Positions 1-8,310 of a stretch of DNA of 64,000 nucleotides are shown here, piece after piece. The notes below the pieces were generated by a model. It saw only the letters and a program-made list of their open reading frames with translations, searched no databases and had not been told where the DNA came from. Source of the stretch: DASSBR01 sp035701285 (GTDB lineage: Bacteria > Pseudomonadota > Gammaproteobacteria > Natronospirales > DASSBR01); NCBI GenBank assembly GCA_035701285.1, contig DASSNT010000015.1:20210-84209 (forward strand). Reading direction: 5' to 3'. Position 1 is the first letter of the stretch. Each line of letters begins with the position of its first letter. The position numbers were made by a program, and so were the translations under genes.

Positions 1-1
1 T

Positions 2-316
2 GACCGGCTGGCCGTGGTCGACAACGAGGGCCGGCTGCTGGTATTTCCGGTCAGCGAGCTGCCGGAACTGGCACGCGGCAAAGGCAACAAGCTGATGGCA
101 ATTCCGGCGAAGAAGGCCGCCGCACGGGAGGAATACCTCGTGGCGATGCTGAGTGTGCCGGCCGATGACACACTGGTGATACTGAGCGGTCAGCGGCACA
201 TGCGCCTGAAACCCGCCGAACTTGATGACTATGTCGGCGAGCGCGGCCGGCGCGGCGCGAAATTGCCGCGTGGCTTCCGTAAGGTGGACGGGCTGGTGCT
301 GGCGTCCAAGGCGTAG
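2..316 (+). CDS. parC: DNA topoisomerase IV subunit A, C-terminal fragment
   Basis: Only the last 104 codons are present; the reading frame is open to the left edge, so the gene begins outside the window. The residues match the C-terminal beta-pinwheel domain of ParC, with blade motifs such as LLVFPVSELPEL and the ending RGFRKVDGL. With ParE, ParC decatenates daughter chromosomes; this domain wraps DNA and sets topological preference, while the catalytic Tyr lies in the missing part. The gene converges on the FimX-like gene, with 9 bp between the stop codons. GyrA carries a similar domain, but the short end without an acidic tail favours ParC. Confidence 0.85.
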   Translation, partial: DRLAVVDNEGRLLVFPVSELPELARGKGNKLMAIPAKKAAAREEYLVAMLSVPADDTLVILSGQRHMRLKPAELDDYVGERGRRGAKLPRGFRKVDGLVLASKA

Positions 317-325
317 CGCCAGGCG

Positions 326-2458
326 CTATTGGACGCCGTACTTGAGCTTGCTGTTCAGCGGGCCGGAGTGTTCGATGATGGCGCCCGGCTCCTGCAGATA
401 ATTGCCCTGAATATACTGCACGCCCATCTGCCATAGCATCGCGATCGCGTCGGCGCTTTCGACGCGCTGCGCGATCGTTTCGGTGTTCTTCGACTTCGCT
501 TTTTCGACCAGCGCTTCGACGCGGCCGCGTTTTTCATTGTCGGTATTCATGTCGCGCACCAGGTCGTCCCGAAGCTTGATGAAGTCGACCTTCAGATGGT
601 CCAGCACGCCCAGTGAATTGCGGCCCATGCCGAATTGTGCGATGGCGACGGCGCAGCCGGCTTTCCGAAGCAGGTCGATAAACGCCTTGACCTCGCGCAG
701 GTGCTTGTCGAGATAATCCTCGGGCACCTGAAATATCAGGCTCTCCGCGGGCAGGGACGGCGCGTTCTTCAGCAGCCCCTGCAGCCATTCGTTCATCTTC
801 GGGTCCAGCAGAAATTGCGACGAAACGCGCAGGAAGAAGCGCGAGTTCTGGTTCGCCTTGCTGTGACGGATCGCGACGGGCAGCGCGTGGGCGACAACCC
901 ATTTGTCGATCGCCGGCATCAGCTTGTGCCGCTCGGCATAGGGCATGAATTTAGCCGCCGGTATGATCGTGTCGTCACCTTCCTTGAGTTGCACCAGTAC
1001 GTCCTGCAGGTCGACGCTCGAGCCTTCCAGGCTGGCAATCGGCTGATACACGAGTTGCAGCGTATTATTCTTGAGCCCGCTGGTAATTCGCTTGACCCAG
1101 CTCGCGTCCGAGCTGCCTTCTTCCGTACCAACGTCCGCGGGCTGATAAATGACATGGCGGTTGCCGCCACTCCGGGTGGCGTTGCGGCTGGCTTCGAGCG
1201 CCTGTGACAGCAATAGCTCCGGCTCGGCCAGCGCTTCGATTTCGGTAATGCCGATGCTGCACGTCATGCTGGTCGAGCCGCTGCCGGCTTCGAATACCGT
1301 ATCAGCGACGGATTTACAGAGAGTGGTTGCCCATTTCTCGATATCCTTGACTGCCGGTCGCGTCAGCACGATGACGAATGTGTCGTCGTCGAAACGGCCG
1401 ACCGGCTCATCCTTGTTGATGCTGGCGTTCACCAGTTCCACCAGCCGGTCGATGATGCGGCCGCTGGCGTAGGCGCCGACACTCGTTTCAACCGCGGCGA
1501 ATTCATCCGCCGTCACCAGCGCCAGCGCCCGCACGGCTTTGTCGTCGACCTTGATCTTGCGCAGTTGCTCGAGGAAGTAGGCGCGGTGATACAGGCCGGT
1601 CAGCGGGTCGCGGTGGCGAATGTCGGCTAGCGACGCCTTCAGTGCCGCCGCCTCGCGTTCACGTTCGCCCAGTTGCTGTTCCAGCTCCGGCGACAGCTGA
1701 GCAACGCGCGCCGCGAGCCGGATGCACGATTCGCCGTCCACGACGTCGGGCGCCAGCGAAATGGTTGCCGGAAACGCTTCGCCCCTGGCGTTGATACCCT
1801 GCAGCTCGAGATCGTCGGTGGCGTGGCCGTGCTTGACCGCCTGCTGAATGGCAGTCTTGAGCGTCCCCTGCGAGTCGGCATCGAATACGTCCATGACCGG
1901 AATACCTTCGATATCGTCAGCCGAGGCATAGCCGAAAAGCTTGAGATAAGCCGGGTTGGCGTGCATGTGGATGCCGTCCTGTATGTAGGCGATGGCATCC
2001 GCCGATTCGCTCAGCAGCTCGCTCAGGCGCGTCTCGTAGTCCGACAGCGCGTCCTCGTAGCGTTGCAACTGCGCCGTCATCCGCGCGACCGGTAATTCGC
2101 GTTCGATGACCGCCTTCAGGTGGGAGGAGTTCGCCATGGTGACCAGGTCGCGCGCGCCCTGGCTCATCAGCGCGGCGATGTCGAGCGCGTCAGCCTGCTT
2201 GCCCAGCGCGATGATCGGCACATCGGGCGCACGCGCATCGCGCAACCGCACGAGATCGGGCAGGCTGACCGGCGGGTCGTCGGCTACGAAGAACAGCAAT
2301 TCCGGATGGTTGCCGAGCGACTTGTCGAGCACCTCGGTGTCGCCGCCCCAGGACGAGCGGACGCGCATCCCAAGGCTGCGCAACAGGCCGTTCAGGTGCT
2401 CCGCGTCGTTCTGGGTTCTGCTTGCGACGAGAATGAGCAGAGTTGTTTGTTCAGGCAA
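326..2458 (-). CDS. FimX-like protein: REC-like, PAS, degenerate GGDEF, degenerate EAL
   Basis: A 710-residue protein with an N-terminal receiver-like domain (about 1-120), PAS (about 140-255), GGDEF (about 275-435) and EAL (about 455-700). The GGDEF signature is replaced by RFDDDTF (355-361) and the EAL motif by DVL (486-488). Both sites therefore look catalytically dead, as in Pseudomonas FimX (691 residues), which binds c-di-GMP through its EAL domain and controls polar type IV pilus assembly. By inference this is a c-di-GMP effector rather than an enzyme. The start is TTG, because an in-frame TGA lies two codons upstream and the next ATG would remove conserved sequence; GGGGAG lies about 10 bases upstream. 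It follows epmB on the same strand after 61 bp. FimV, a partner of FimX in Pseudomonas, is encoded at 11.5 kb. Confidence 0.8.
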   Translation of the reverse strand: MPEQTTLLILVASRTQNDAEHLNGLLRSLGMRVRSSWGGDTEVLDKSLGNHPELLFFVADDPPVSLPDLVRLRDARAPDVPIIALGKQADALDIAALMSQGARDLVTMANSSHLKAVIERELPVARMTAQLQRYEDALSDYETRLSELLSESADAIAYIQDGIHMHANPAYLKLFGYASADDIEGIPVMDVFDADSQGTLKTAIQQAVKHGHATDDLELQGINARGEAFPATISLAPDVVDGESCIRLAARVAQLSPELEQQLGEREREAAALKASLADIRHRDPLTGLYHRAYFLEQLRKIKVDDKAVRALALVTADEFAAVETSVGAYASGRIIDRLVELVNASINKDEPVGRFDDDTFVIVLTRPAVKDIEKWATTLCKSVADTVFEAGSGSTSMTCSIGITEIEALAEPELLLSQALEASRNATRSGGNRHVIYQPADVGTEEGSSDASWVKRITSGLKNNTLQLVYQPIASLEGSSVDLQDVLVQLKEGDDTIIPAAKFMPYAERHKLMPAIDKWVVAHALPVAIRHSKANQNSRFFLRVSSQFLLDPKMNEWLQGLLKNAPSLPAESLIFQVPEDYLDKHLREVKAFIDLLRKAGCAVAIAQFGMGRNSLGVLDHLKVDFIKLRDDLVRDMNTDNEKRGRVEALVEKAKSKNTETIAQRVESADAIAMLWQMGVQYIQGNYLQEPGAIIEHSGPLNSKLKYGVQ

Positions 2459-2519
2459 GGGTCAGTCGCTCCCCGTATATTTAATGATTACTTTACCTGA
2501 TTTATCTATCCGGTTGATC

Positions 2520-3527
2520 TTACTCGACAACCGCCGCTGGAACCAGCGTCTTTGACGGTGCACCGGCGTCTTCGCGAACCAGCTTCGGCACCAGGTAGCC
2601 CGGCAGCCGGGCCTGTAATTCCGTATGCAGTTGAAGCGCTGTGCTGACGGGGATGTCGAAATGGGCCGCGCCGGCCACGCGGTCGAGCAGGTGCAGATAA
2701 TAGGGCATGACATTCGCGGCGAACAGCGACTCGCTCAAGGCGGCCAGCGCGTTGACGGAATCGTTCACGCCGCGCAGCAGCACGGACTGGTTCAGCAGCG
2801 TAGCGCCGGCCGATTTCAATTTGTCGCATGCCGAAGCGACGGGTGCGTCTATCTCGCTGGCGTGGTTCACGTGCACGACGACGACTTTCCGCAGCGGCAG
2901 CGGCGCAAACCAGTCGAGAAACGCGTCATCGATTCGCGACGGCAGCACGACCGGCTGGCGCGTGTGGATGCGCAGGCGGCGCACATGAGGGATGTCGGCA
3001 ATCGCGGCGGCAAGTTCCGCCAGTCGGCGGTCGGTCAGGGACAGCGGGTCGCCGCCGCTGAGGATGACTTCAGCGATGGTCGTATCGGCACGGATGTAAT
3101 CGAGCGCGTCTCGCCAGCGGCCGCCGCGCGGATTCTCCTGTCCGTAGGGAAAGTGCCGCCTGAAGCAATACCGGCAATGAACGGCGCAGGCGCCGGTTGC
3201 AACCAGCAGCGCGCGGCCGTGGTATTTGTGCAGCAGGCCCGGCCGCGCGGCGCTCGGCAGGTCGCCCACCGGATCTGTGGTGAAGCCGGGCGCCGACGCG
3301 GTCTCGGCATTCAGCGGCAGCACCTGGCGGAGCAGCGGATCATGTGGGTCGCCGATCCGCATGCGGGCGACAAAGCCGCGTGGAACGCGCAGCGGGAACA
3401 GCCGGGCGGCGGCGCGCGCGCCATCCAGCAGCGCCGGATCGAGCGCGAGCATCGACAGCAGGTCCGCCGGATCGGTCACGGCCTGCTGCAATTCAGTCTG
3501 CCAGCGTGTCTGCGTTCCGGTTATCAT
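2520..3527 (-). CDS. epmB: EF-P beta-lysylation protein EpmB (lysine 2,3-aminomutase family)
   Basis: A 335-residue radical SAM/PLP protein, close in length to E. coli EpmB (342). The iron-sulfur cluster motif CxxxCxxC is at C114, C118 and C121 (CAVHCRYC). EpmB converts (S)-alpha-lysine to (R)-beta-lysine, which EpmA attaches to EF-P. The start at 3527 (MITGTQTRW) is chosen because the open frame continues backward through the divergent efp gene, where it cannot be real. The gene is divergent from efp with only 37 bp between start codons, so the two promoters must overlap. This is the usual arrangement of the EF-P modification genes. Confidence 0.93.
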   Translation of the reverse strand: MITGTQTRWQTELQQAVTDPADLLSMLALDPALLDGARAAARLFPLRVPRGFVARMRIGDPHDPLLRQVLPLNAETASAPGFTTDPVGDLPSAARPGLLHKYHGRALLVATGACAVHCRYCFRRHFPYGQENPRGGRWRDALDYIRADTTIAEVILSGGDPLSLTDRRLAELAAAIADIPHVRRLRIHTRQPVVLPSRIDDAFLDWFAPLPLRKVVVVHVNHASEIDAPVASACDKLKSAGATLLNQSVLLRGVNDSVNALAALSESLFAANVMPYYLHLLDRVAGAAHFDIPVSTALQLHTELQARLPGYLVPKLVREDAGAPSKTLVPAAVVE

Positions 3528-3564
3528 AAGACGTTTAAATCTGCGGGATGGCAAGTTTACATTT

Positions 3565-4134
3565 ATGGCAACGTACAGCACCAACGAATTCAAAGGCGGC
3601 CTGAAAATCATGCTCGACGGCGATCCGTACACGATCGTCGAGAACGAGTTCGTCAAGCCTGGCAAGGGCCAGGCATTCAACCGCGTCAAGATCCGCAACC
3701 TCAAGAGCGGCCGGGTGATCGACCGCACCTTCAAGTCCGGCGAAACGGTCGATAGTGCCGACGTCGTCGAAACGGAAATGCAGTATCTCTACAATGACGG
3801 GGAGTTCTGGCATTTCATGAAGCCGGATACCTTCGAACAGTTTGCCGCCGGTCCCGCTGCGGTGGAAGGTGCCGTGCAGTGGCTGAAGGCCGAGGACATG
3901 TGTAACGTGATCCTGTGGAACGGCGACCCGCTGTCGGTCGAAGCGCCGAACTTCGTCATTCTGCAGATTACTGAAACCGATCCGGGCGTGCGCGGCGACA
4001 CCAGTGGCGGCGGCGGCAAGCCGGCGACGCTGGAAACCGGTGCTGTGGTGCGCGTGCCTTTGTTCGTCGATCAGGGCGAGATGATCAAGGTCGATACACG
4101 CACCGCGACGTACGTGGCGCGGGCGAAGGAGTGA
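3565..4134 (+). CDS. efp: Elongation factor P
   Basis: A 189-residue translation factor that relieves ribosome stalling at polyproline stretches. The modified lysine is K34 in the motif KPGKGQAF, placed exactly as in E. coli EF-P, so beta-lysylation by the neighbouring EpmA/EpmB is expected. The three EF-P domains (KOW-like, OB, C-terminal OB) are complete. The start ATG at 3565 gives the canonical MATYSTNEF beginning. No clear Shine-Dalgarno sequence precedes it (GCAAGTTTACATTT). The stop overlaps the GTG start of epmA by four bases (GTGA), so the two are translationally coupled. Confidence 0.97.
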   Translation: MATYSTNEFKGGLKIMLDGDPYTIVENEFVKPGKGQAFNRVKIRNLKSGRVIDRTFKSGETVDSADVVETEMQYLYNDGEFWHFMKPDTFEQFAAGPAAVEGAVQWLKAEDMCNVILWNGDPLSVEAPNFVILQITETDPGVRGDTSGGGGKPATLETGAVVRVPLFVDQGEMIKVDTRTATYVARAKE

Positions 4135-5165
4135 GCAAGAGCGGGGTTCGGGGTTCGGGATTCGGGACTCGGGTAGAAGTCGGGAGCGCGGATTCTTTTG
4201 CCCGAACCCCGAACCCCGAATCCCGAACTCCGGTTTCCTGGCGCCCGACAGCGCCGATCGCCAACCTCCGCAAACGCGCTGAAATCCTCGCCGTCGTTCG
4301 CGCCTTCTTTGCACAACGCGACGTTCTGGAAGTCGAAACGCCGCTGCTCTCCGGCGCCGCGGTAACCGACATCCACCTGGACAGCATCGCTGCCGGCGGC
4401 GGCTACCTGCACACGTCACCGGAGTTCGCCATGAAGCGTCTGCTCGCCGCAGGCGCCGGCGATATCTACCAGATCTGCAAGGTGTTCCGGGCCGGCGAAG
4501 CCGGGCGCCATCACAACCCGGAGTTCACGCTGCTGGAGTGGTATCGCCCCGGTTGGGGTTACCGCCGGTTGATGGCGGAAGTGGCGGAGCTGCTGGCGCA
4601 GGTGCTGGCTATCGACATCGAGTCCGAGTACGTGAGCTATCGCGACGCGTTCGTGCACAAGCTCGGCCTCGACCCTTTCCCGGCGTCGGTGGACGTGCTC
4701 GAAACCGCCGCTGATCATGCTGGCCTGGGCGACGCCGGACCGCTCGATCGCGACGGCTGGCTGGACCTGCTCGCGGGCGCTTGCGTGTATCCGGCGCTGG
4801 GCAAGGACCGGCTCTGCTTTATTCATGATTTTCCGGTATCGCAGGCCGCGCTGGCGCGGGTGCGACACGACGAGCCGCCGGTGGCCGAACGTTTCGAAGT
4901 CCTGTTCAACGGACTTGAACTCGGCAATGGTTTTACCGAACTGACCGATGTCGACGAGCAGCGGCGGCGTTTCGAGCACGATCTGGCGCACAGACGCGCA
5001 CAGCGGCGCGCCGAGCCGCCGATGGATGCACGGTTTCTGGCAGCACTCGAAGTGGGGCTGCCCGAGTGCGCCGGCGTGGCGATCGGGTTGGACCGGGTGG
5101 TGATGCTCGCGTGTGGCGCCGGCCGCATTGGCGAAGTTACAGCTTTCACAGCGGAGAACGCGTGA
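4131..5165 (+). CDS. epmA: EF-P lysine ligase EpmA (GenX/PoxA), with repeat-derived N-terminus
   Basis: A class II lysyl-tRNA-synthetase-like ligase that attaches beta-lysine to EF-P Lys34; it lacks the anticodon-binding domain. Family motifs include VLEVETPLLS, VTDIHL, FRAGEAGRHHNPEFTLLEWYRP and the C-terminal GVAIGLDRVVML. Family similarity begins only at about residue 37 (SWRPTAPIANL). The first ~36 residues (rich in RGSGFG and NPESRTP) are encoded by a palindromic TTCGGG-type repeat. No in-frame ATG, GTG or TTG lies between the GTG at 4131 and the conserved region, so the repeat must be translated unless a rare start is used. The gene overlaps efp by 4 bases and msrC by 1 base (TGATG). 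Confidence 0.9.
   Translation: MSKSGVRGSGFGTRVEVGSADSFARTPNPESRTPVSWRPTAPIANLRKRAEILAVVRAFFAQRDVLEVETPLLSGAAVTDIHLDSIAAGGGYLHTSPEFAMKRLLAAGAGDIYQICKVFRAGEAGRHHNPEFTLLEWYRPGWGYRRLMAEVAELLAQVLAIDIESEYVSYRDAFVHKLGLDPFPASVDVLETAADHAGLGDAGPLDRDGWLDLLAGACVYPALGKDRLCFIHDFPVSQAALARVRHDEPPVAERFEVLFNGLELGNGFTELTDVDEQRRRFEHDLAHRRAQRRAEPPMDARFLAALEVGLPECAGVAIGLDRVVMLACGAGRIGEVTAFTAENA
4144..4230. repeat. TTCGGG-type repeat, palindromic copy at the epmA 5' end
   Basis: About 87 bp. The left arm is four units of the GGGTTCGGG/GGGATTCGGG type (4144-4173). After a short spacer comes an inverted right arm of CCCGAACC/CCCGAATC units (4200-4230). The arms can pair into a long imperfect hairpin in the efp-epmA mRNA. 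The same unit recurs near 14048, 54681 and 55328. Here it lies inside the epmA coding sequence. Confidence 0.85.
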
Positions 5166-5650
5166 TGTTCGAACTCAAGCAAGTCGATAACAGCAATAAG
5201 CAGTCCCTGTACGCGGAACTGGTCGAACAGGCACGCGCGCTGGTGCACGATGAAAAGGATCTGATCGCCAACACTGCGAACCTCAGCGCATTACTTTTTT
5301 ACGCGCTGCCGGACGTCAACTGGGTAGGCTTTTATCTGCTGAAGGAAGACCAATTGGTCGTCGGGCCGTTTCAGGGCAAGCCGGCCTGCATTCGTATTCC
5401 GATGGGGAAGGGCGTCTGCGGCACCGCGGCGGCGCAACGTAAGTCGCTGGTGGTCGAGGACGTGAACGCGTTTGCCGGCCACATTTTCTGCGACAGCGAC
5501 TCGCGCTCGGAAGTCGTCGTACCGCTGGTTTCGAACGATCAACTGCTGGGCGTGCTGGATATCGACAGCCCGAATCTGGCTCGTTTCGATGCGGACGATC
5601 AGGCAGGCCTGGAGCAGATAGCGGCGGTGCTGCTGGAGACGGTGGCTTAG
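5165..5650 (+). CDS. msrC: Free methionine-(R)-sulfoxide reductase (GAF-domain fRMsr)
   Basis: A single GAF domain of 161 residues. Three conserved redox cysteines of the fRMsr family are visible in PACIRI, GVCGTAA and HIFCDSDSRSEVVVP. The enzyme reduces free L-methionine-(R)-sulfoxide in the cytoplasm using thioredoxin. Its ATG overlaps the epmA stop by one base (TGATG), so it is probably the last gene of an efp-epmA-msrC transcript, linking translation quality and oxidative repair only by position. Length and motifs match E. coli YebR (MsrC). Confidence 0.9.
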   Translation: MFELKQVDNSNKQSLYAELVEQARALVHDEKDLIANTANLSALLFYALPDVNWVGFYLLKEDQLVVGPFQGKPACIRIPMGKGVCGTAAAQRKSLVVEDVNAFAGHIFCDSDSRSEVVVPLVSNDQLLGVLDIDSPNLARFDADDQAGLEQIAAVLLETVA

Positions 5651-5662
5651 GATTTGCGGCTG

Positions 5663-5683
5663 ATTGTAAGTTCAAGTTACAAT
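5663..5683. promoter_or_regulatory. Palindromic operator candidate upstream of the DUF4143 ATPase gene
   Basis: A perfect 7-bp inverted repeat (ATTGTAA and TTACAAT) separated by 7 bases (GTTCAAG), ending 6 bp before the ATG at 5690. It is the only AT-rich stretch between msrC and the ATPase gene. Its position fits an autoregulatory operator or a site overlapping the promoter and ribosome binding region. No regulator gene is adjacent. Confidence 0.5.
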
Positions 5684-5689
5684 TAGCCC

Positions 5690-6856
5690 ATGATACGCCG
5701 TTCCATAACCCCGGCGGTTCGCAAGCTGGCGGAAGACTACCCGGTTGTCGCCATCACGGGGCCCCGGCAGTCGGGTAAAACCACGCTCGCCAAGGGGCTT
5801 TTCCCGCGGCACGCTTATACGTCGCTCGAAGATCCCGATGTTCGCGAATACGCGCAAGAGGACCCGCGCGGGTTTCTTGCCGGCTTCGACGACGGGGTCA
5901 TATTCGACGAGGTGCAACGGACGCCCGATCTGTTTGCTTATCTCCAGCGAATGGTGGACGAGGACAGCACGCCCGGCCGCTTCATCCTGACCGGCTCCCA
6001 ACAGTTCGGCCTTCAGGCCGGCATTACGCAGAGTCTCGCGGGGCGGGTCGCAACCGTCAGCTTGCTGCCGTTCGACCTCGACGAGATACGTTCAGCAGGC
6101 AGGCTTCCCGAGCGGCTCGACGCGTTTCTCATGAATGGCGGCTATCCGCCAATTCACGATCGCGGCCTCGATCCGTCAACCTGGTACGCTAACTATGTGC
6201 GGACCTATCTCGAGCGCGATGTGCGTCAGCTGGTCAACGTGCGCGACCTGACGCAATTCCAGCGGTTTCTTCGCTTGTGCGCGGGCCGGACTGGACAATT
6301 GGTGAATCTGTCGGCGCTGGGTGACGATGCCGGCGTCAGTCACAACACCGCTCGCCAATGGTTGTCGGTGCTCGAGGCGAGCTTTGTCATTCACCGTTTG
6401 CCGCCCTATCACCGCAACTTCAACAAGCGGCTGGTGAAGACACCGAAGCTCCACTTCGTGGACGTAGGGCTCGCAGCATGGCTGTTGGGGATTGAGGAGG
6501 AAAGGCAGTTGTCCACGCATCCGCTGCGCGGAGCGCTGTTTGAAACCTGGGTGGTGAGCGAATTTCTCAAAGCGCGGGCGAACGCCGGACACCCATCCAA
6601 TCTTGCTTTCTGGCGGGATCGCAGCGGCCACGAAATCGATCTGCTCCAAGAAGATGCGGAGCGGACAATGGCGGTGGAAGTGAAAGCGGGGGCGACGGTA
6701 GCCGGCGATGCGCTGCGCGGGCTGAAACAATGGCTGGAGCTGGCCGGAGAAGCGGCGGGGACGGCGATGCTCGTTTATGGGGGCAGCGATTCTCAGCGCC
6801 GAAGCGGCATCGAAATCGTGCCGTGGGCTGAGCTTCTCCATGACCGGGCCGAATGA
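5690..6856 (+). CDS. AAA-family ATPase with DUF4143 C-terminal domain
   Basis: A 388-residue protein of a widespread but poorly understood family. Walker A is GPRQSGKT (24-31) and Walker B is VIFDEVQ. The sensor-like RFILTGSQQF follows. The C-terminal DUF4143 region ends with a nuclease-fold-like pattern (GHEIDLL, then VEVKAG), which resembles the D...ExK core of restriction-endonuclease-like folds. Members are often accessory genes that occur in many copies and move between genomes. The gene has no operon partner: 39 bp separates it from msrC and a palindrome lies in that gap. Substrate and role are unknown; a defence or toxin-like role is only a guess. Confidence 0.85.
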   Translation: MIRRSITPAVRKLAEDYPVVAITGPRQSGKTTLAKGLFPRHAYTSLEDPDVREYAQEDPRGFLAGFDDGVIFDEVQRTPDLFAYLQRMVDEDSTPGRFILTGSQQFGLQAGITQSLAGRVATVSLLPFDLDEIRSAGRLPERLDAFLMNGGYPPIHDRGLDPSTWYANYVRTYLERDVRQLVNVRDLTQFQRFLRLCAGRTGQLVNLSALGDDAGVSHNTARQWLSVLEASFVIHRLPPYHRNFNKRLVKTPKLHFVDVGLAAWLLGIEEERQLSTHPLRGALFETWVVSEFLKARANAGHPSNLAFWRDRSGHEIDLLQEDAERTMAVEVKAGATVAGDALRGLKQWLELAGEAAGTAMLVYGGSDSQRRSGIEIVPWAELLHDRAE

Positions 6857-6921
6857 CGCCGGATAAATGAAAGTTTTTGCTGCTCACGTGTATTTAGTAC
6901 CAGGACCTATGGAGAATACCG

Positions 6922-7360
6922 ATGAGAAATTCAGCAAAGATATTGCTTGGACTTGCCATTTTGGCGCTCGTGATGGGGTTGGCCGGCTGCAACGGTGGTG
7001 GCGATAGCGCGAGCGACCTCGGCGGGAACAGCTCGCTGGTCCTACGCACCTATAAAGTGCCTGACGGGCGTGCAGTGAGCGTAGCAGCAGCTCTCAATGG
7101 CATCTTAAAAGGAGGTAAGAACACAATCGGAAGCGCGTCGACTGCGACCCATGGACAAATTCTCGTGTTAGCACCGGCAGCGGCGCGAGCGGGTGGAGAC
7201 GGCCACTCAGCAAATTCAGGTTCAGCGGGCAGTGCAGCAGGCGCTGGCGTTGCCGAAGACGCATTTTAAAAAGGGCGCCTACATTACCCTGCCGACCCAC
7301 CGCCGAGACGTGCGCATTCTTCTGGTGGCGTTCTCGCCGCTGACCCGTGTTGGCAGTTAA
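6922..7360 (+). pseudogene. Small lipoprotein, apparently frameshifted
   Basis: The first frame (6922-7269) encodes a lipoprotein signal, MRNSAKILLGLAILALVMG, followed by the lipobox GLAGC (Cys23), a Gly/Ser linker and a region TYKVPDGRAVSVAAALNGIL...QILVLAP. This resembles the repeat fold of secretin N-domains (inference). After about residue 86 that frame turns into Gly/Ala/Ser-rich sequence and stops at 7269. The +1 frame from 7172 to 7360 continues naturally (ERVETATQQIQVQRAVQQ, then KKGAYITLPTHRRDVRILL) and its TAA overlaps the convergent psd stop. A one-base gain or two-base loss between about 7174 and 7190 would join them. It may be a true pseudogene or a sequencing error. GGAGAA precedes the start. 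Confidence 0.6.
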
Positions 7361-8247
7361 TCTTGACCAGATATCGTGCCGATCCGCTGTCCGACCAGCA
7401 CGCGTGAATCGGCGCCGAGTCCGGCGGCCCATTCGACCGCGCCGCGCGCGAACAACAGAATGACGGTCGAGCCCATGTTGAAGCGGCCCAGTTCGTCGCC
7501 GCGCTTCAGCGTCACACCCGGCTCGCCACCGTCGCCATAATGCCAGTCGCGGATCCGCTTGCCGTGCGGCGGCGTGATTTCGCCGGCCCAGACGGTCTCG
7601 ATGCTGCCGACCAGCATCGCGCCCACCATCACCACAGCCATCGGCCCCGCCGGCGTTGCGAACAGCATCGCAACGCGTTCGTTGCGGGCAAACAGGCGCG
7701 GGACGGCGCGGGTGGTCGCCGGGTTGACGCTGAACAGCCGGCCCGGGATGTGGATCATGCGTTCGAGCGTGCCGTCGAGCGGCATGTGCACGCGGTGATA
7801 ATCGCGCGGCGCAAGATACAGCGTTGTAAAGCTGCCGCCGGCAAAGCATTCCGCGAGTGCCGTGTCGCCGCCGAGCAGTTCCCGCGCATCGAATTCCCGG
7901 CCTTTCGCCTGAAAGATGCGGCCCTCGTTGATGCTGCCGAACTGGCTGCCGCGCCCGTCGACCGGTGAGACGCAGCTATCGGGCGCGCTGTCGATTGGCC
8001 GTACGCCCGTTTTCAGCGCGCGCGTAAAGAAGGCATTGAGGCTCGCGTAATGCGCCGGATCGGGATCTTCCGCCTCTCCCAGGTCGATGCCGTAGCGGCT
8101 GATCAGTGCATGAATCAGCCGGTTCTTGAGCCACGGTTGCTCGCGGCGAGTAACGTAGCGCCAAAGCCGGGAGAGGCCATGTTGCGGCAGCGGGTATTGC
8201 GCCAGCGCGGCGATGCGGTCGGAGCGATTGGGGTCGTAGGCGGACAT
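7357..8247 (-). CDS. psd: Phosphatidylserine decarboxylase proenzyme
   Basis: A 296-residue membrane-associated enzyme that decarboxylates phosphatidylserine to phosphatidylethanolamine. The self-cleavage motif, usually LGST, reads MGST (258-261) in GRFNMGSTVILLF; Ser260 would become the pyruvoyl group. The DYHRVHMPLDG segment and SPVDG motif, including the autoproteolysis Asp and His, are present. The gene is divergent from prmB (63 bp apart) and converges on the lipoprotein gene with a few bases of overlap. Leu to Met in the motif is conservative, so activity is expected. Confidence 0.95.
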   Translation of the reverse strand: MSAYDPNRSDRIAALAQYPLPQHGLSRLWRYVTRREQPWLKNRLIHALISRYGIDLGEAEDPDPAHYASLNAFFTRALKTGVRPIDSAPDSCVSPVDGRGSQFGSINEGRIFQAKGREFDARELLGGDTALAECFAGGSFTTLYLAPRDYHRVHMPLDGTLERMIHIPGRLFSVNPATTRAVPRLFARNERVAMLFATPAGPMAVVMVGAMLVGSIETVWAGEITPPHGKRIRDWHYGDGGEPGVTLKRGDELGRFNMGSTVILLFARGAVEWAAGLGADSRVLVGQRIGTISGQD

Positions 8248-8310
8248 GCGGCGGGGATACTACACGTTGCGGTATAGTAACGCACTCTTTTCTCCTGCTC
8301 TTCGACAACT

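Noticed and set aside
7357..8247. Inactive phosphatidylserine decarboxylase because LGST is MGST
   Set aside because: The Gly-Ser cleavage pair and the other catalytic residues are intact; Leu to Met is conservative and no second copy was seen in the window.
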